A stretch of DNA of 64,000 nucleotides from Marisediminitalea aggregata (GTDB lineage: Bacteria > Pseudomonadota > Gammaproteobacteria > Enterobacterales > Alteromonadaceae): NCBI RefSeq assembly GCF_900129565.1, contig NZ_FQWD01000005.1, forward strand, positions 261,941 through 325,940, given 5' to 3'. Each line of letters begins with the position of its first letter. Positions within the stretch are counted from its first letter, which is position 1. Shown here in pieces: positions 8,071 to 17,415 of this stretch. The position numbers were made by a program, and so were the translations under genes. Below the pieces are notes generated by a model. That model ran no database searches and was not told the origin of the DNA. It saw nothing but the letters and a program-made list of their open reading frames with translations.

Positions 8071-8940
8071 ATGAGTAAAATACAAATCACGTCTTTTTTT
8101 CACGAACCCACGTTTACCGTGACTTACGTGGTTGCAGACCCGGCGACAAGCGCCTGTGCTATCATTGATCCGGTGATGGACTACGATGCAGCGTCGGGCA
8201 CATTATCCAGCGAATTTGCTGACAAAATTGTCAGCTTCATTGACAAAAATGGCTTGAATACAGAATGGATCCTGGAAACCCATGCCCACGCTGATCACCT
8301 GACCGCAGCACCTTACCTAAAAGCAAAATTAGGTGGCTTGATTGGTATCGGTGAACATATACGCCGGGTTCAGTCTACGTTTAAATCCATTTACAACCTC
8401 GAGGACACCTTTCCTTCGGACGGCAGCCAATTTGATCAGCTATTTGGTGACGGTGAGGTAATCAGTCTCGGCCATTTGGATATTGAAGTGTTACACACGC
8501 CCGGTCACACACCGGCTTGCGTTTCCTATTACATAGAAGATGCCGTGTTTGTTGGCGACACCCTGTTTATGCCGGACTACGGCACCGCACGAGCGGATTT
8601 TCCCAACGGCAGTGCCAATACCCTGTATCAGTCGATTCGCAAGATACTGGCGCTACCAGAGTCAACTCGCATGTTTGTAGGGCATGATTACAAAAGCCCT
8701 AACCGTGACGCGTTCAAGTGGGAAACCTCCGTGTTTGAACAGCGCAGAAGCAACATTCATGTGAAAGACGGCGTGAGTCAGGCTGATTATGTGACTATGC
8801 GTGAAAAGCGTGATGCTGGTCTGGCAGTCCCAAAATTGCTGCTGCCGGCCATACAGGTAAATATTCGCGCAGGGCAGCTTCCGCCAGCAGAAGACAACGG
8901 CAAACACTATCTGAAAATACCGCTGACTGTGAGTAAGTAG
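8071..8940 (+). CDS. MBL-fold hydrolase, persulfide dioxygenase-like
   Basis: 289 aa. The metallo-beta-lactamase motif HAHADH begins at residue 71, followed by HTPGHTPACVSYYI, VGDTLFMPDYGTARADFP and GHDYKS. This arrangement is that of the ETHE1/Blh persulfide dioxygenases, which oxidise glutathione persulfide to sulfite with a mononuclear Fe(II). The downstream TauE/SafE exporter and DUF442 protein, 2 nt away and overlapping respectively, fit a sulfide-detoxification operon. In BigR/Blh systems the DUF442 part is often fused to this domain; here it is separate. Confidence 0.88.
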   Translation: MSKIQITSFFHEPTFTVTYVVADPATSACAIIDPVMDYDAASGTLSSEFADKIVSFIDKNGLNTEWILETHAHADHLTAAPYLKAKLGGLIGIGEHIRRVQSTFKSIYNLEDTFPSDGSQFDQLFGDGEVISLGHLDIEVLHTPGHTPACVSYYIEDAVFVGDTLFMPDYGTARADFPNGSANTLYQSIRKILALPESTRMFVGHDYKSPNRDAFKWETSVFEQRRSNIHVKDGVSQADYVTMREKRDAGLAVPKLLLPAIQVNIRAGQLPPAEDNGKHYLKIPLTVSK

Positions 8941-8942
8941 CG

Positions 8943-9698
8943 ATGCTAGCGATCTTACTTGGGGCCAGTGTGATTGGCCTTAGCCTTGGCATTCTGGGCT
9001 CGGGCGGTTCCATTCTGACAGTGCCACTACTGACTTACGTCATAGGTCGGCCACCGAAAGTGGCGATTGCCGAGTCCCTGCTGATCGTTGGCTGCATTGC
9101 AGCGACAGGCGCAATGAGGTTGCACCGTGAGGGACTAATCGACTGGCCAAAAGTAGGGTGGTTCGGGTTACCGAGTATGGCGGGTACCTATCTGGGCGCA
9201 ATGACATCGCAGTATGTCTCCGGTACAACCCAACTCGCTGTGTTTGCTGTTGTTATGCTGTTGGCCAGCGGTTTTATGTTGCGCCCCTACAAGCCCAATA
9301 CAATCACAGGTATTAGCGTGTTTAAGCTCAGTGTCGTCGCTATCTGTGTTGGCAGCGTTGCCGGGTTTGTTGGGGTGGGCGGCGGATTCCTAATTGTGCC
9401 AGCTCTGTTGGCGACGGCGGGTGTATCAATGCGACAGGCAATAGGCACCAGCCTGGCAATTATTGTTATGCAATCTATCGTCGGCTTTAGCAAATACTCC
9501 TGGTTGTTTTGGCAATCGAGTGAGCTTCCTTACGACTGGCTGCTGATAGCGGTGATGGCTGGGGTAGGCGCAGTCGGGTCTGTATTTGGCGTACGTTTGG
9601 CTGCTGCACTTCCTCAACATCAGCTTAAACGCGGTTTCGGCGCGTTGTTGGTAGTGATGGGACTCAGCATTTTCTTTTCAGCTATTGGAGGTATCTAA
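8943..9698 (+). CDS. TauE/SafE family sulfite/sulfonate exporter
   Basis: 251 aa, about eight hydrophobic helices in two repeats of the TauE/SafE fold, each with a glycine-rich start (LSLGILGSGGSILTVPLL and GFVGVGGGFLIVPALL). It is an inner-membrane permease. With the upstream persulfide dioxygenase it probably exports the sulfite produced; this is inferred from context. It starts 2 nt after the previous stop and overlaps the next start as TAATG, so it is co-translated. Confidence 0.9.
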   Translation: MLAILLGASVIGLSLGILGSGGSILTVPLLTYVIGRPPKVAIAESLLIVGCIAATGAMRLHREGLIDWPKVGWFGLPSMAGTYLGAMTSQYVSGTTQLAVFAVVMLLASGFMLRPYKPNTITGISVFKLSVVAICVGSVAGFVGVGGGFLIVPALLATAGVSMRQAIGTSLAIIVMQSIVGFSKYSWLFWQSSELPYDWLLIAVMAGVGAVGSVFGVRLAAALPQHQLKRGFGALLVVMGLSIFFSAIGGI

Positions 9699-10138
9699 TG
9701 CCGGTTAATACAATCACCGCAGAGTTCAGCGTCTCAGGACCACTGGACCAAAACGCAATTAACAACCTGGCTGCTAAGGGCGCAACACTGCTTATTAATG
9801 TGCGGCCAGATAACGAATGTGCCGGGCAAACTAACGATACAGCATTGGCGGCAATGGCTGAAAAAGCGGGGCTTACCTATGCCTTTATTCCGGTAACAAG
9901 CGGTGACTACCCAGACGATAAAATTGCGGCCTTTGCCAGTGTGCTGGCTTCCTGTGATGGCGCTGTTCATGGCCTGTGTCGCACAGGAACCAGGGCGGCG
10001 CATTTATGGGCATTGGCTAAATGCAAAGCCGGGGTGAATAAGGTGTGGTTGCAACAGCAATTGGTTCAGGCAGGCATTGATGTGGCTCCCTTGCTGGCAA
10101 ACTGTGAACCATTGAATAATAAAAAAGCGGCAGCCTGA
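9698..10138 (+). CDS. DUF442 / TIGR01244 family sulfur transferase-phosphatase-like protein
   Basis: 146 aa. It has a dual-specificity-phosphatase-like fold with the P-loop HGLCRTGTRAAHLWAL (Cys94 and the following Arg). The opening ISTEFSVSGPL-like strand (here TAEFSVSGPL) and LLINVRPDNE are characteristic of the N-terminal half of Blh proteins. It probably acts in persulfide/sulfane-sulfur metabolism with the two upstream genes. It overlaps the TauE stop by 1 nt (TAATG). Its 3' end carries the opposing operon's terminator. Confidence 0.86.
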   Translation: MPVNTITAEFSVSGPLDQNAINNLAAKGATLLINVRPDNECAGQTNDTALAAMAEKAGLTYAFIPVTSGDYPDDKIAAFASVLASCDGAVHGLCRTGTRAAHLWALAKCKAGVNKVWLQQQLVQAGIDVAPLLANCEPLNNKKAAA

Positions 10139-10152
10139 AAAAGACTGCCGCT
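10121..10152 (-). terminator. Intrinsic terminator of the GH3/transporter operon
   Basis: Perfect 8-bp stem AGCGGCAG/CTGCCGCT (10126-10133 and 10145-10152). On the minus strand it is followed directly by a run of U (TTTTTTATTATT). It lies inside the last codons of the opposing DUF442 gene and also gives that gene a hairpin after its stop. Confidence 0.8.
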
Positions 10153-10206
10153 ACGTTTGGAGGGTGGCCAGGCAATCGTTGCTCAAGCCACCGGGCACAT
10201 GAAAAC

Positions 10207-12714
10207 CTAAGGGCAGTGCGTGGTCGGCTTACCGTGCTGTGTTAAGCGCAGGTTTGAAACCGATAGTTGAGCCTGGCCTTTCACGCTAAGCTGCAGGGAC
10301 GCATACACTTCTTTTAAGTTTGCACCTGCTTCAATGAGGCATTTGGTTGGGATCTCCACGGCCTGCCATTCGTTAGAATCGACCATAAAGTCGCCCAGTT
10401 GCACCATGCCTGCACAGTTATCGCCACATGCAATCCCGGCCTGAATGCCGGTACCAGATTGCAATTTAACATCAAATGCCAGTGCTGAATTTGGAGTCGT
10501 GAAGTCGAGTAAATCCACCGGGAAAGGAGCGAAGAACGCTACCGTTGCAGGTGTTTCCCCAAACTGCATTAACAGGGTATCTTCCTGAACATGCCTGTCG
10601 GCAGTACGGATAGCCATGTCACCAACGGTAAGCACACTGCTGTTCATAGTACCGGTTTCATCATTGACACGGGCCACGAGCTGCCAAGGTGGCTGTACAC
10701 TCTGTTGGAAAATTACATGGTCGGCGGCTTCGCTACTGTCTGCCTCAACGGTTTCGTTCAGCATGGGTAAGTTTGTGTTGTCGGCGTAAGTCAGACCATA
10801 ACCATATTCGAATTGTGGCGTTTTGCCGTCGCCTCGATTAATGGGGTTCTGGTAAGGTGTTGCTGGCCAGGTAAACGACAACTTGCCCTGCATAGGGTAA
10901 GCAATTTCACCGTTTTCATTGGTGAACAAAACGTCGGCGACACCTTGTCCTTCAGAGCCAGGCAGCCATGCAACAACAAACGCGTCGGTTGCATTAATTT
11001 CCGGGTTCACCCATAGAGGTCTGCCGGTGATGAACACGCCTACAACCGGAATACCGTCAGCTTTTAGCTTTTTAAGTAACGCTAAGTCCGACTTCTCACC
11101 GCGTTGATACTCAACATTGGCAATGTCACCATTCCCCTCTGCGTAAGGGTTCTCTCCGAATACAACAATAGCGACGTCAGGCTTCTCATCGTAGCTACCG
11201 TCAACGCTAAGCACTGCGCTACCGCCGGCTGCACTCACTGCCTGCCGGATTCCCTGATAAATAGACGATGCGCCTGGGAAGTCGCTGTTTTCATTGCCTG
11301 TGCCTTGCCAGGTGATTGTCCACCCGCCCGATTGTTTGCCGATGTTATGCGCGCCATCGCCGGCAACCAGTACCTTGCTGTTTGGTTCAAGTGGCAGCAG
11401 GTGGTCATTATTTTTCAGCATGACCAGCGATTTACGCACCGCTTCGCGCGCGATGGCGCGGTGCTCAGGATGCCCGATAATCGATTTGTCACCGGACAAG
11501 CTGCGGTTCGCCGGTGAAGGAAGATCAAACAGACCTACGCGAACCTTAACCCGCAATACACGGCGCACGGCATCGTCGAGGCGTGACATCGGGATTTCGC
11601 CACTTTCTACCTGGGCAACGAGGTTGTGGAACAAGGGCTTCCAGGTCGGCGTTGGTGCCATGTACACATCCAGGCCAGCAAGCAGCGCCTGCGGACAGTT
11701 ATCGTTAGAGCAGCCTTCAATCTGACCATGCCCGTTCCAGTCACCTACTACGAAACCATCGAAACCCATTTTGTCTTTGAGCACGTCGGTGAGTAAGTAC
11801 TTATTGCCGTGAAGTTTTTCACCATGCCAGCTATTGAACGATGCCATTACTGACTGCGAGCCTGCACCAAGACCTTCGACATAGCCTTGAGCATGAATGC
11901 GAAACAGCGTCTCTTCGTCGGCGATGTTGTTGCCCTGATCGTCACCGTGTTCGGTTCCACCGTCGCCGACAAAGTGTTTAACCGTTGAGACAACGTGCTG
12001 GTCGTCGATGTTGCCATCGCTAATATCGCCTTGCAGACCAGTAACAATCGCTCTTGCATAGGCGCCAACTACTTCTGGATCTTCAGAATAACTCTCGTAG
12101 GTACGACCCCAACGGTCGTCGCGCGCCGCTGCCACGGTGGGGGCGAATATCCAGTCTATCCCCGTTACGCGTACTTCCTTTGCTGTCGCGGTTGCGATTT
12201 TTTCAATCAGTGCCGGGTCTCGCATTGCCCCAAGACCGATATTATGAGGGAACAACGTGGCGCCAATGACGTTATTGTGGCCGTGAACTGCGTCGGTTCC
12301 CCACATGGTCGGAATGGTGCTGCCATCCAGGCTATCGTCTATTGATGCTTGGTACATCGCTTCTGCTAATGCAATCCATTCATCGGGCGTAGCATGTTTA
12401 TTGTTGTTTGGAAAAGAACCACCGCCGTTGAGATACGAGCCAAACCCATACTCACGCATATCTTCTACGGTGACGTCGCGAATTTCCGGCTGGACGATTT
12501 GCGCCACCTTCTGCTTAACCGTCATAGTGGCCAACATCTCAGAGACTTTCTTCTCAACCTCGTCTGATTTAGCGATGGGTGACTGAATGCTTGGCCAGTA
12601 ATCTGGTACGGCTGCGTTGTTTGTCGTTGATGTTGCTTCAGGGTTACTTGAACAAGCCCCCAACAATAAGGCCCCCAGGGCTGCTGCAACTGAAGTAGCT
12701 AATCGGTATTGCAT
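10207..12714 (-). CDS. GH3 exo-beta-glucosidase lipoprotein (exo-1,3/1,4-beta-glucanase type)
   Basis: 835 aa with a lipoprotein signal (lipobox LLGAC). Glycoside hydrolase family 3: an N-terminal barrel with the substrate-binding KHFVGDGGTEHGDDQG and the nucleophile Asp325 in GFVVGDWNGHG, then a C-terminal sandwich with GENPYAEGNGD, and a last beta domain (about residues 660-835). Length and domain order are those of marine exo-1,3/1,4-beta-glucanases such as ExoP of Pseudoalteromonas. It cleaves terminal glucose from beta-glucans or cellooligosaccharides at the cell envelope. A transporter gene lies 2 nt upstream in the same operon, and a GH1 enzyme lies across the divergent promoter. Confidence 0.93.
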   Translation of the reverse strand: MQYRLATSVAAALGALLLGACSSNPEATSTTNNAAVPDYWPSIQSPIAKSDEVEKKVSEMLATMTVKQKVAQIVQPEIRDVTVEDMREYGFGSYLNGGGSFPNNNKHATPDEWIALAEAMYQASIDDSLDGSTIPTMWGTDAVHGHNNVIGATLFPHNIGLGAMRDPALIEKIATATAKEVRVTGIDWIFAPTVAAARDDRWGRTYESYSEDPEVVGAYARAIVTGLQGDISDGNIDDQHVVSTVKHFVGDGGTEHGDDQGNNIADEETLFRIHAQGYVEGLGAGSQSVMASFNSWHGEKLHGNKYLLTDVLKDKMGFDGFVVGDWNGHGQIEGCSNDNCPQALLAGLDVYMAPTPTWKPLFHNLVAQVESGEIPMSRLDDAVRRVLRVKVRVGLFDLPSPANRSLSGDKSIIGHPEHRAIAREAVRKSLVMLKNNDHLLPLEPNSKVLVAGDGAHNIGKQSGGWTITWQGTGNENSDFPGASSIYQGIRQAVSAAGGSAVLSVDGSYDEKPDVAIVVFGENPYAEGNGDIANVEYQRGEKSDLALLKKLKADGIPVVGVFITGRPLWVNPEINATDAFVVAWLPGSEGQGVADVLFTNENGEIAYPMQGKLSFTWPATPYQNPINRGDGKTPQFEYGYGLTYADNTNLPMLNETVEADSSEAADHVIFQQSVQPPWQLVARVNDETGTMNSSVLTVGDMAIRTADRHVQEDTLLMQFGETPATVAFFAPFPVDLLDFTTPNSALAFDVKLQSGTGIQAGIACGDNCAGMVQLGDFMVDSNEWQAVEIPTKCLIEAGANLKEVYASLQLSVKGQAQLSVSNLRLTQHGKPTTHCP

Positions 12715-12716
12715 GG

Positions 12717-13958
12717 TTATTCTCCAGTCTGTAAGTCGGGCTTAGCGCCTTTCAGGCCATAAAATCCGATGTACAGATAGCAAATAGCAGGTAGTAAAAA
12801 TGACAGAGTTAATCCCAGTGTGTCAGCCAGGACACCCTGCAACAAAGGAATTAGCGCACCGCCAACGATAGCCAGACACAACAAGCCCGATGCTTTTGCG
12901 GTTTGTTCACCCAATCCTTTCAGTGCAAGACTAAAGATTGTTGGGAACATGATCGAGTTACACAAACCGACGGCCAGCATTGACCACATTGCGATATCGC
13001 CATTTGTGAGCACGGACGTCACAATGAGAACAACAGAAGCCAGGCTGTTAAAGCCGAGTAAAACACCGGGTTGAATTCGCTGCATTAACGCTGCGCCAAT
13101 AAATCGGCCTACCATTGCACCACCCCAGTAATAAGCAATGTAAGCGGCTGCCTGACTTTCCGGCATGGAGAGCACATGGGCAGAACCAAAATAGTTTACC
13201 AGGAAGCTGCCAATCGACACTTCCGCACCCACATACACAAAAATGCCAATAACACCAAACTTCAGGTGGCGGTGATGCAGTACAGAGCTGGCCTGCCTGT
13301 CTTCTAACTGAGCGGGTTGGGCTTCTGCGGGTAACGCCAGGCGACGCGTGAGCAATGCCATTACAGCCAACACGATAGCCAGTGCCAGGTAGGGCACGAT
13401 TACAGACTCTGCATCGGCCTGAGCATTGGTGGCGGTGTGAGCTGAGAAGATCAGAACCCCACCGATAATCGGCGCGATGGTGGTTCCCAAAGAATTAAAC
13501 GCCTGGGTCATGGTTAGACGGCTGGAAGCGGTATTGGGGTTACCCATAATAGTGACCAATGGGTTCGCCGCGACTTGCAGTATCGTTATGCCACCTGCCA
13601 GTACAAATAATGCCAGCAAAAACATCCAGTATTGCGCCAGTTTCGCTGAGGGAATAAACATGAGGCAGCCCACCGCGGCGGCTAATAAACCGGTGATAAT
13701 GCCTTGCTTGTAACCTACTTTGCTAACCAGTTTGCCTGCGGGAACAGACACCAGAAAGTATGCGCCGAAAAAGCAAAATTGCACCAACATAGCCTGAGTA
13801 AAATTGAGTTCGAACAGGGCTTTAAGGTGTGGGATCAAAATATCGTTCATGGCGGTAATGAACCCCCACATAAAAAACAATGATGTGAGACTCACAAGCG
13901 TTGACATAGTGAGCGGAGCAGATGTTCCGGTTGTGGCTGACGCCGATGGCATAGACAT
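12717..13958 (-). CDS. Sugar MFS transporter, FucP/GluP type
   Basis: 413 aa from the ATG at 13958, which has AAGG 9 nt upstream; a TTG seven codons earlier lacks one. It is a twelve-helix major facilitator with FucP/GluP-type motifs: [20 protein letters not shown] near the start, and [13 protein letters not shown]. These are proton or sodium symporters for glucose, galactose or fucose in the inner membrane. It is the first gene of the operon with the GH3 beta-glucosidase, so the likely substrate is the glucose released. The promoter carries a LacI-type operator. Confidence 0.92.
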   Translation of the reverse strand: MSMPSASATTGTSAPLTMSTLVSLTSLFFMWGFITAMNDILIPHLKALFELNFTQAMLVQFCFFGAYFLVSVPAGKLVSKVGYKQGIITGLLAAAVGCLMFIPSAKLAQYWMFLLALFVLAGGITILQVAANPLVTIMGNPNTASSRLTMTQAFNSLGTTIAPIIGGVLIFSAHTATNAQADAESVIVPYLALAIVLAVMALLTRRLALPAEAQPAQLEDRQASSVLHHRHLKFGVIGIFVYVGAEVSIGSFLVNYFGSAHVLSMPESQAAAYIAYYWGGAMVGRFIGAALMQRIQPGVLLGFNSLASVVLIVTSVLTNGDIAMWSMLAVGLCNSIMFPTIFSLALKGLGEQTAKASGLLCLAIVGGALIPLLQGVLADTLGLTLSFLLPAICYLYIGFYGLKGAKPDLQTGE

Positions 13959-14036
13959 AATTGTGCGCCTTGTTTGCAACTTACGAAGCCCGATCTCTTG
14001 GGGTGGTGAGATGGAATGTTAATATTTTGTTGGTTG

Positions 14037-14073
14037 AGTATAGGGCGATTTTATAAAAATGCAAGCGCTTACA
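14037..14073 (-). promoter_or_regulatory. Promoter and operator of the transporter-GH3 operon
   Basis: On the minus strand: -35 TTGCAT (14059-14064), 16-nt spacer, -10 TATACT (14037-14042). The near-palindrome TGCAAGCGCTTACA (14060-14073) overlaps the -35 box, so a bound LacI-family repressor would block the polymerase. The same motif occurs at 14252 and 14602. Its likely partner is the LacI regulator at 17416. Confidence 0.75.
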
Positions 14074-14251
14074 TTTTGTGTGTGAAATTTCCCTTCAAAT
14101 TGAAATAGCCTCGCATTTTTATGTTGCTCAACCGGTACCGCTTTCTGATTGATATTTTTTTAATATACTGATTTTTAATTTATTTTTTAATTTTTACGAG
14201 TGCTTTATAAAAAGTGGTGCAGCTATTTTGGCTTGCCGGTGTTGTCTTTAA

Positions 14252-14265
14252 TGATAGCGCTTACA
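14252..14265. promoter_or_regulatory. Second AGCGCTTACA operator
   Basis: TGATAGCGCTTACA, the same core as the two flanking operators, about 130 nt upstream of the small membrane protein gene. A TTGTCT box precedes it by a few bases, in a layout similar to that of the GH1 promoter, so it may control the small gene or help looping between the outer sites. Confidence 0.5.
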
Positions 14266-14394
14266 GTATTGATATGTATGGAAATTTTTCGATCAAACGA
14301 GTGCAAAAGTAACGTGCTGTTACAAAATGTCAAAGACAGACATTATCAATCGTTTCATACTCCATTTACGTTAATAGTTACGTTGGTTTTGAGC

Positions 14395-14538
14395 ATGAAA
14401 CGGTGGATTGTCTTGTTTGCGTGCCTGTTTGGTGCGTTGGCTTGCTATACCCTCGGATTTAGTGAGGGTTCTTATATTGTTATCGGTATTGGCGTGGGAC
14501 TCGAGTTGGCATTTTGGTTGAAATTAATAAAGCCTTAG
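14395..14538 (+). CDS. Small two-helix membrane protein (hypothetical)
   Basis: 47 aa from the ATG at 14395 (MKRWIVLFACLFGAL...). Two hydrophobic helices are joined by GFSEGSY, and the protein ends LKLIKP. The frame stays open further upstream to a GTG at 14200, but the extension looks non-coding. The ribosome site is weak (GAG). It lies between the two sugar operons and behind an operator, so it may belong to the same regulon. Function unknown. Confidence 0.45.
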   Translation: MKRWIVLFACLFGALACYTLGFSEGSYIVIGIGVGLELAFWLKLIKP

Positions 14539-14589
14539 CAGTTCGCATTCTCTACTTCAGTATTCAGGCTACAGTGAATTGTAAATAAC

Positions 14590-14617
14590 TTGTATATTTA
14601 ATGAAAGCGCTTACAAT
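14590..14617 (+). promoter_or_regulatory. Promoter and operator of the GH1-symporter-LacI operon
   Basis: -35 TTGTAT (14590-14595), 16-nt spacer, -10 TACAAT (14612-14617). The near-palindrome TGAAAGCGCTTACA (14602-14615) covers the spacer and most of the -10 box, which suits repression. It is 12/14 identical to the operator of the divergent operon at 14060. Confidence 0.75.
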
Positions 14618-14704
14618 TGGTCTTGTGACACGATTAGTTTACTTCGTTTTTTGACTCTCAGTTGCTTCGAAAGAATGCCAGACTGGTGTGTAAGGCGCTC
14701 CTCA

Positions 14705-16057
14705 ATGACTAAAAATCTTACTATAAATCAACGGCTAAACTCCAATCTGTTTCCTGTCGGTGTAGCGACGTCTTCATTTCAGATAGAAGGCGCCAGAGAC
14801 GGCCGGGAAGCGAGTATTTGGGATACATTCTGTGCCACGCCGGGGGCGGTGAAGGATGGCTCGGATGGCAATGTTGCTTGTGACCATATTCATCGTTGGC
14901 AGGACGATATTGAGTTGGTGTCTTCACTGGGGTTTGACGCTTACCGGTTTTCTGTCAGCTGGCCGCGAATAATGAAAGCGTGCGGCAGTGTCAATCAGAC
15001 GGGGCTTGCGTTCTATGTGGATTTGTTGAAAGCGCTGAAAGACAAAGGACTAAAAGCCTACGTAACCCTATACCACTGGGATTTACCGCAGTATCTTGAA
15101 GATAAAGGCGGGTGGCTTAACCGTGAAACGGCTCTGGCATTCGCCGAGTATGTAGATGTAGTCAGCAAGGCATTTAACGGTTATGTGGATTGTTACGCAA
15201 CCCTAAACGAACCATTTTGCAGTGCGTATTTGGGGTATGAAATTGGTGTGCATGCGCCAGGCAAGGTGGGCAAACAGTTTGGAAAAAAAGCGGCTCATCA
15301 CTTACTGCTCGCACACGGCATGGCCATGCAGGTGTTGCGTAGGAATGCACCGGATGTGACAAGCGGTATTGTACTAAACTTTACGCCTTACTATGCGTCT
15401 ACGGCCTCTGAAGCCGACGCGGCTGCGGCTAAACTGGCACATGACCATCACAACGACTGGTATGTGAAACCGGTACTTACAGGTTGCTATCCCGATATTC
15501 TGCATACCCTGCCCGAGAATGAGAAACCAGACATTCACGATGGCGACCTGGCGTTAATCAATGCGCCGCTGGATTACCTGGGCGTAAACTATTATACCCG
15601 TTCATTCGTAGCAGCTTGTAGTCATGACGGTTTCAGAATCCTCCCTCCCGCAGCAGACGCCCCGGTTTCTGCCATGGGTTGGGAAATTTTTCCTAATGCT
15701 TTAAGGGACTTGCTATTACAGCTGCACCGTGATTATGATTTACCACCAGTGCAAATCACCGAAAATGGCATGGCCTGTGATGACGCACTTATAAACGGCG
15801 AGGTAGACGACCCTGTTCGCGTTCAGTATCTGCAGGATCATATGAACGCGGTGGCTGAAGCAATGGAAGCTGGGGTTGATGTGACCGCGTATTTTGTGTG
15901 GAGTTTACTGGACAATTTCGAATGGGCTGAGGGCTATCTTAAGCGGTTCGGTATTGTGTATGTCGACTACGACACGCAACAGCGTATTCCTAAACGCAGC
16001 GCTTTGGCGCTTCAGCGATGGTTAACGCGGCGTAAAGCGTCAAACGGGGAAATGTGA
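14705..16057 (+). CDS. GH1 family beta-glucosidase
   Basis: 450 aa from the ATG at 14705 (AAGG 9 nt upstream); in-frame upstream codons do not look coding. Family 1 hallmarks: FPVGVATSSFQIEGA at the start, acid/base Glu169 in TLNEPF, nucleophile Glu353 in ITENG, and the final substrate-binding WSLLDNFEWAEGY. There is no signal peptide, so it works in the cytosol on imported beta-glucosides or cellobiose. It forms an operon with a MelB-type symporter (overlapping or adjacent start) and a LacI regulator. Confidence 0.95.
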   Translation: MTKNLTINQRLNSNLFPVGVATSSFQIEGARDGREASIWDTFCATPGAVKDGSDGNVACDHIHRWQDDIELVSSLGFDAYRFSVSWPRIMKACGSVNQTGLAFYVDLLKALKDKGLKAYVTLYHWDLPQYLEDKGGWLNRETALAFAEYVDVVSKAFNGYVDCYATLNEPFCSAYLGYEIGVHAPGKVGKQFGKKAAHHLLLAHGMAMQVLRRNAPDVTSGIVLNFTPYYASTASEADAAAAKLAHDHHNDWYVKPVLTGCYPDILHTLPENEKPDIHDGDLALINAPLDYLGVNYYTRSFVAACSHDGFRILPPAADAPVSAMGWEIFPNALRDLLLQLHRDYDLPPVQITENGMACDDALINGEVDDPVRVQYLQDHMNAVAEAMEAGVDVTAYFVWSLLDNFEWAEGYLKRFGIVYVDYDTQQRIPKRSALALQRWLTRRKASNGEM

Positions 16058-16062
16058 CTAGT

Positions 16063-17400
16063 ATGATCAGTGTGAAAGAAAAAGTTGCTTATGGACTGGG
16101 TGATACGGCGAGTAACTTTATCTTTCAGACGGTGATGCTCTTTCTGACCTATTACTACACCGATATCGTTGGCTTGAACCCGGCAACAGTAGGCAGTATG
16201 TTCCTGCTGGTTCGTTTAATAGACGCTGTTACCGATCCGCTCATGGGCTCACTGGCAGATCGCACCCGAACCCGTTGGGGGTCATACCGCCCCTACCTGC
16301 TTTGGCTGGCCCTGCCGTTTGCTATTATCAGCGTGCTGGCGTTTACCACACCTGACACCGACTACCAGGGTAAGCTTATGTACGCCGTTACAAGCTACAT
16401 TGCCCTCATGTTGATGTATACCGCCATTAATATTCCCTATTCCGCACTGGGCGGCGTAATAACGTCTGATCCCGACGAACGGGTTTCAGTGCAATCTTAC
16501 CGATTCATTTTCGCTATGATTGGCGGTCTTATCGTGTCGTCATTTACATTGCCGTTGGTTGGCTATTTAGGCGAAGGTGACGACGCCAAAGGTTATCAGC
16601 TGACTATGCTGGTGATGGGCGTGGTTGGCATGTGTTTGTTTTTACTTTGCTTTGCTGGCACTCAGGAACGCCTCAAGCCAGAAAAACCCTTGTCCATGCC
16701 GTTGATTGCACAACTGAAGTCGGTCTGGCGTAACGATCAGTGCAGAATATTGTGCTTGGTGAGCGTGGTATTACTGACCGGTATCCTGCTGCGAAACTCT
16801 CTGACAATTTACTACGTCAAATACGTGCTGAATCGCCCTGAAGATGTCACCCTGTTTGTTACCATTGGCATGGTGGGTGGCCTGATTGGTTGTGCGTTTG
16901 CGCATCCCCTTGCCAAACGACTGGGTAAAATCCGTCTGTATATTCTGCTTCAACTCGGCGCCGGTGCGGCCTGTCTGGTAAATTTCTTTATCCCTGTGAA
17001 TCTGTGGCTAGTGGCTTTAGCGGTGCATTTCGTATGGGGGTTCTTATTGCAAATGTCGTCACCGCTTTTGTGGGCGAAAATGGCCGATGTGACCGATTAT
17101 GGCGAAGCACAAACGGGGGTGAGATTAACCGGTGTCACCTTTTCTACTATCGTGTTCTTCATCAAAGTTGGTGTGGCTTTGGGGAGTGCAATGTCCGGTT
17201 GGCTACTGGCGTTCTACGGTTATGAAGCAGGTTCTGTTACTGAGCAGGTCAGCAACGGGATAGCCTTCTCATTTTGTATTTTACCCGCGCTAATGTCAGT
17301 TTTGGTTGTCATAATTATGCGCTGGTATACATTAGACACACAACGAGTAGAAGCAGCACAGCAACAAATTCAGGCAGCGCGCCTGAGCGCAACACATTAG
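16063..17400 (+). CDS. MFS transporter, GPH/MelB-type glycoside:cation symporter
   Basis: 445 aa from the ATG at 16063; a GTG at 16054 overlapping the GH1 stop (GTGA) is an alternative, with GGGGA just upstream. Twelve helices. The start KEKVAYGLGDTASNFIFQ, DAVTDPLMGSLADRTRTRWG and the DYGEAQTGVR segment mark the glycoside-pentoside-hexuronide family. It probably brings beta-linked disaccharides to the cytosolic GH1 enzyme using an Na+ or H+ gradient. Confidence 0.92.
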   Translation: MISVKEKVAYGLGDTASNFIFQTVMLFLTYYYTDIVGLNPATVGSMFLLVRLIDAVTDPLMGSLADRTRTRWGSYRPYLLWLALPFAIISVLAFTTPDTDYQGKLMYAVTSYIALMLMYTAINIPYSALGGVITSDPDERVSVQSYRFIFAMIGGLIVSSFTLPLVGYLGEGDDAKGYQLTMLVMGVVGMCLFLLCFAGTQERLKPEKPLSMPLIAQLKSVWRNDQCRILCLVSVVLLTGILLRNSLTIYYVKYVLNRPEDVTLFVTIGMVGGLIGCAFAHPLAKRLGKIRLYILLQLGAGAACLVNFFIPVNLWLVALAVHFVWGFLLQMSSPLLWAKMADVTDYGEAQTGVRLTGVTFSTIVFFIKVGVALGSAMSGWLLAFYGYEAGSVTEQVSNGIAFSFCILPALMSVLVVIIMRWYTLDTQRVEAAQQQIQAARLSATH

Positions 17401-17415
17401 AAACAGTGAACAAAC

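Noticed and set aside
10791..12586. Several long plus-strand frames opposite the GH3 gene
   Set aside because: They are antisense shadows of a GC-biased coding region; none has protein-like composition or a ribosome site.
14200..14394. In-frame upstream extension of the 47-aa membrane protein
   Set aside because: Starts at a GTG without ribosome site, crosses an operator, and its residues do not resemble a protein domain.
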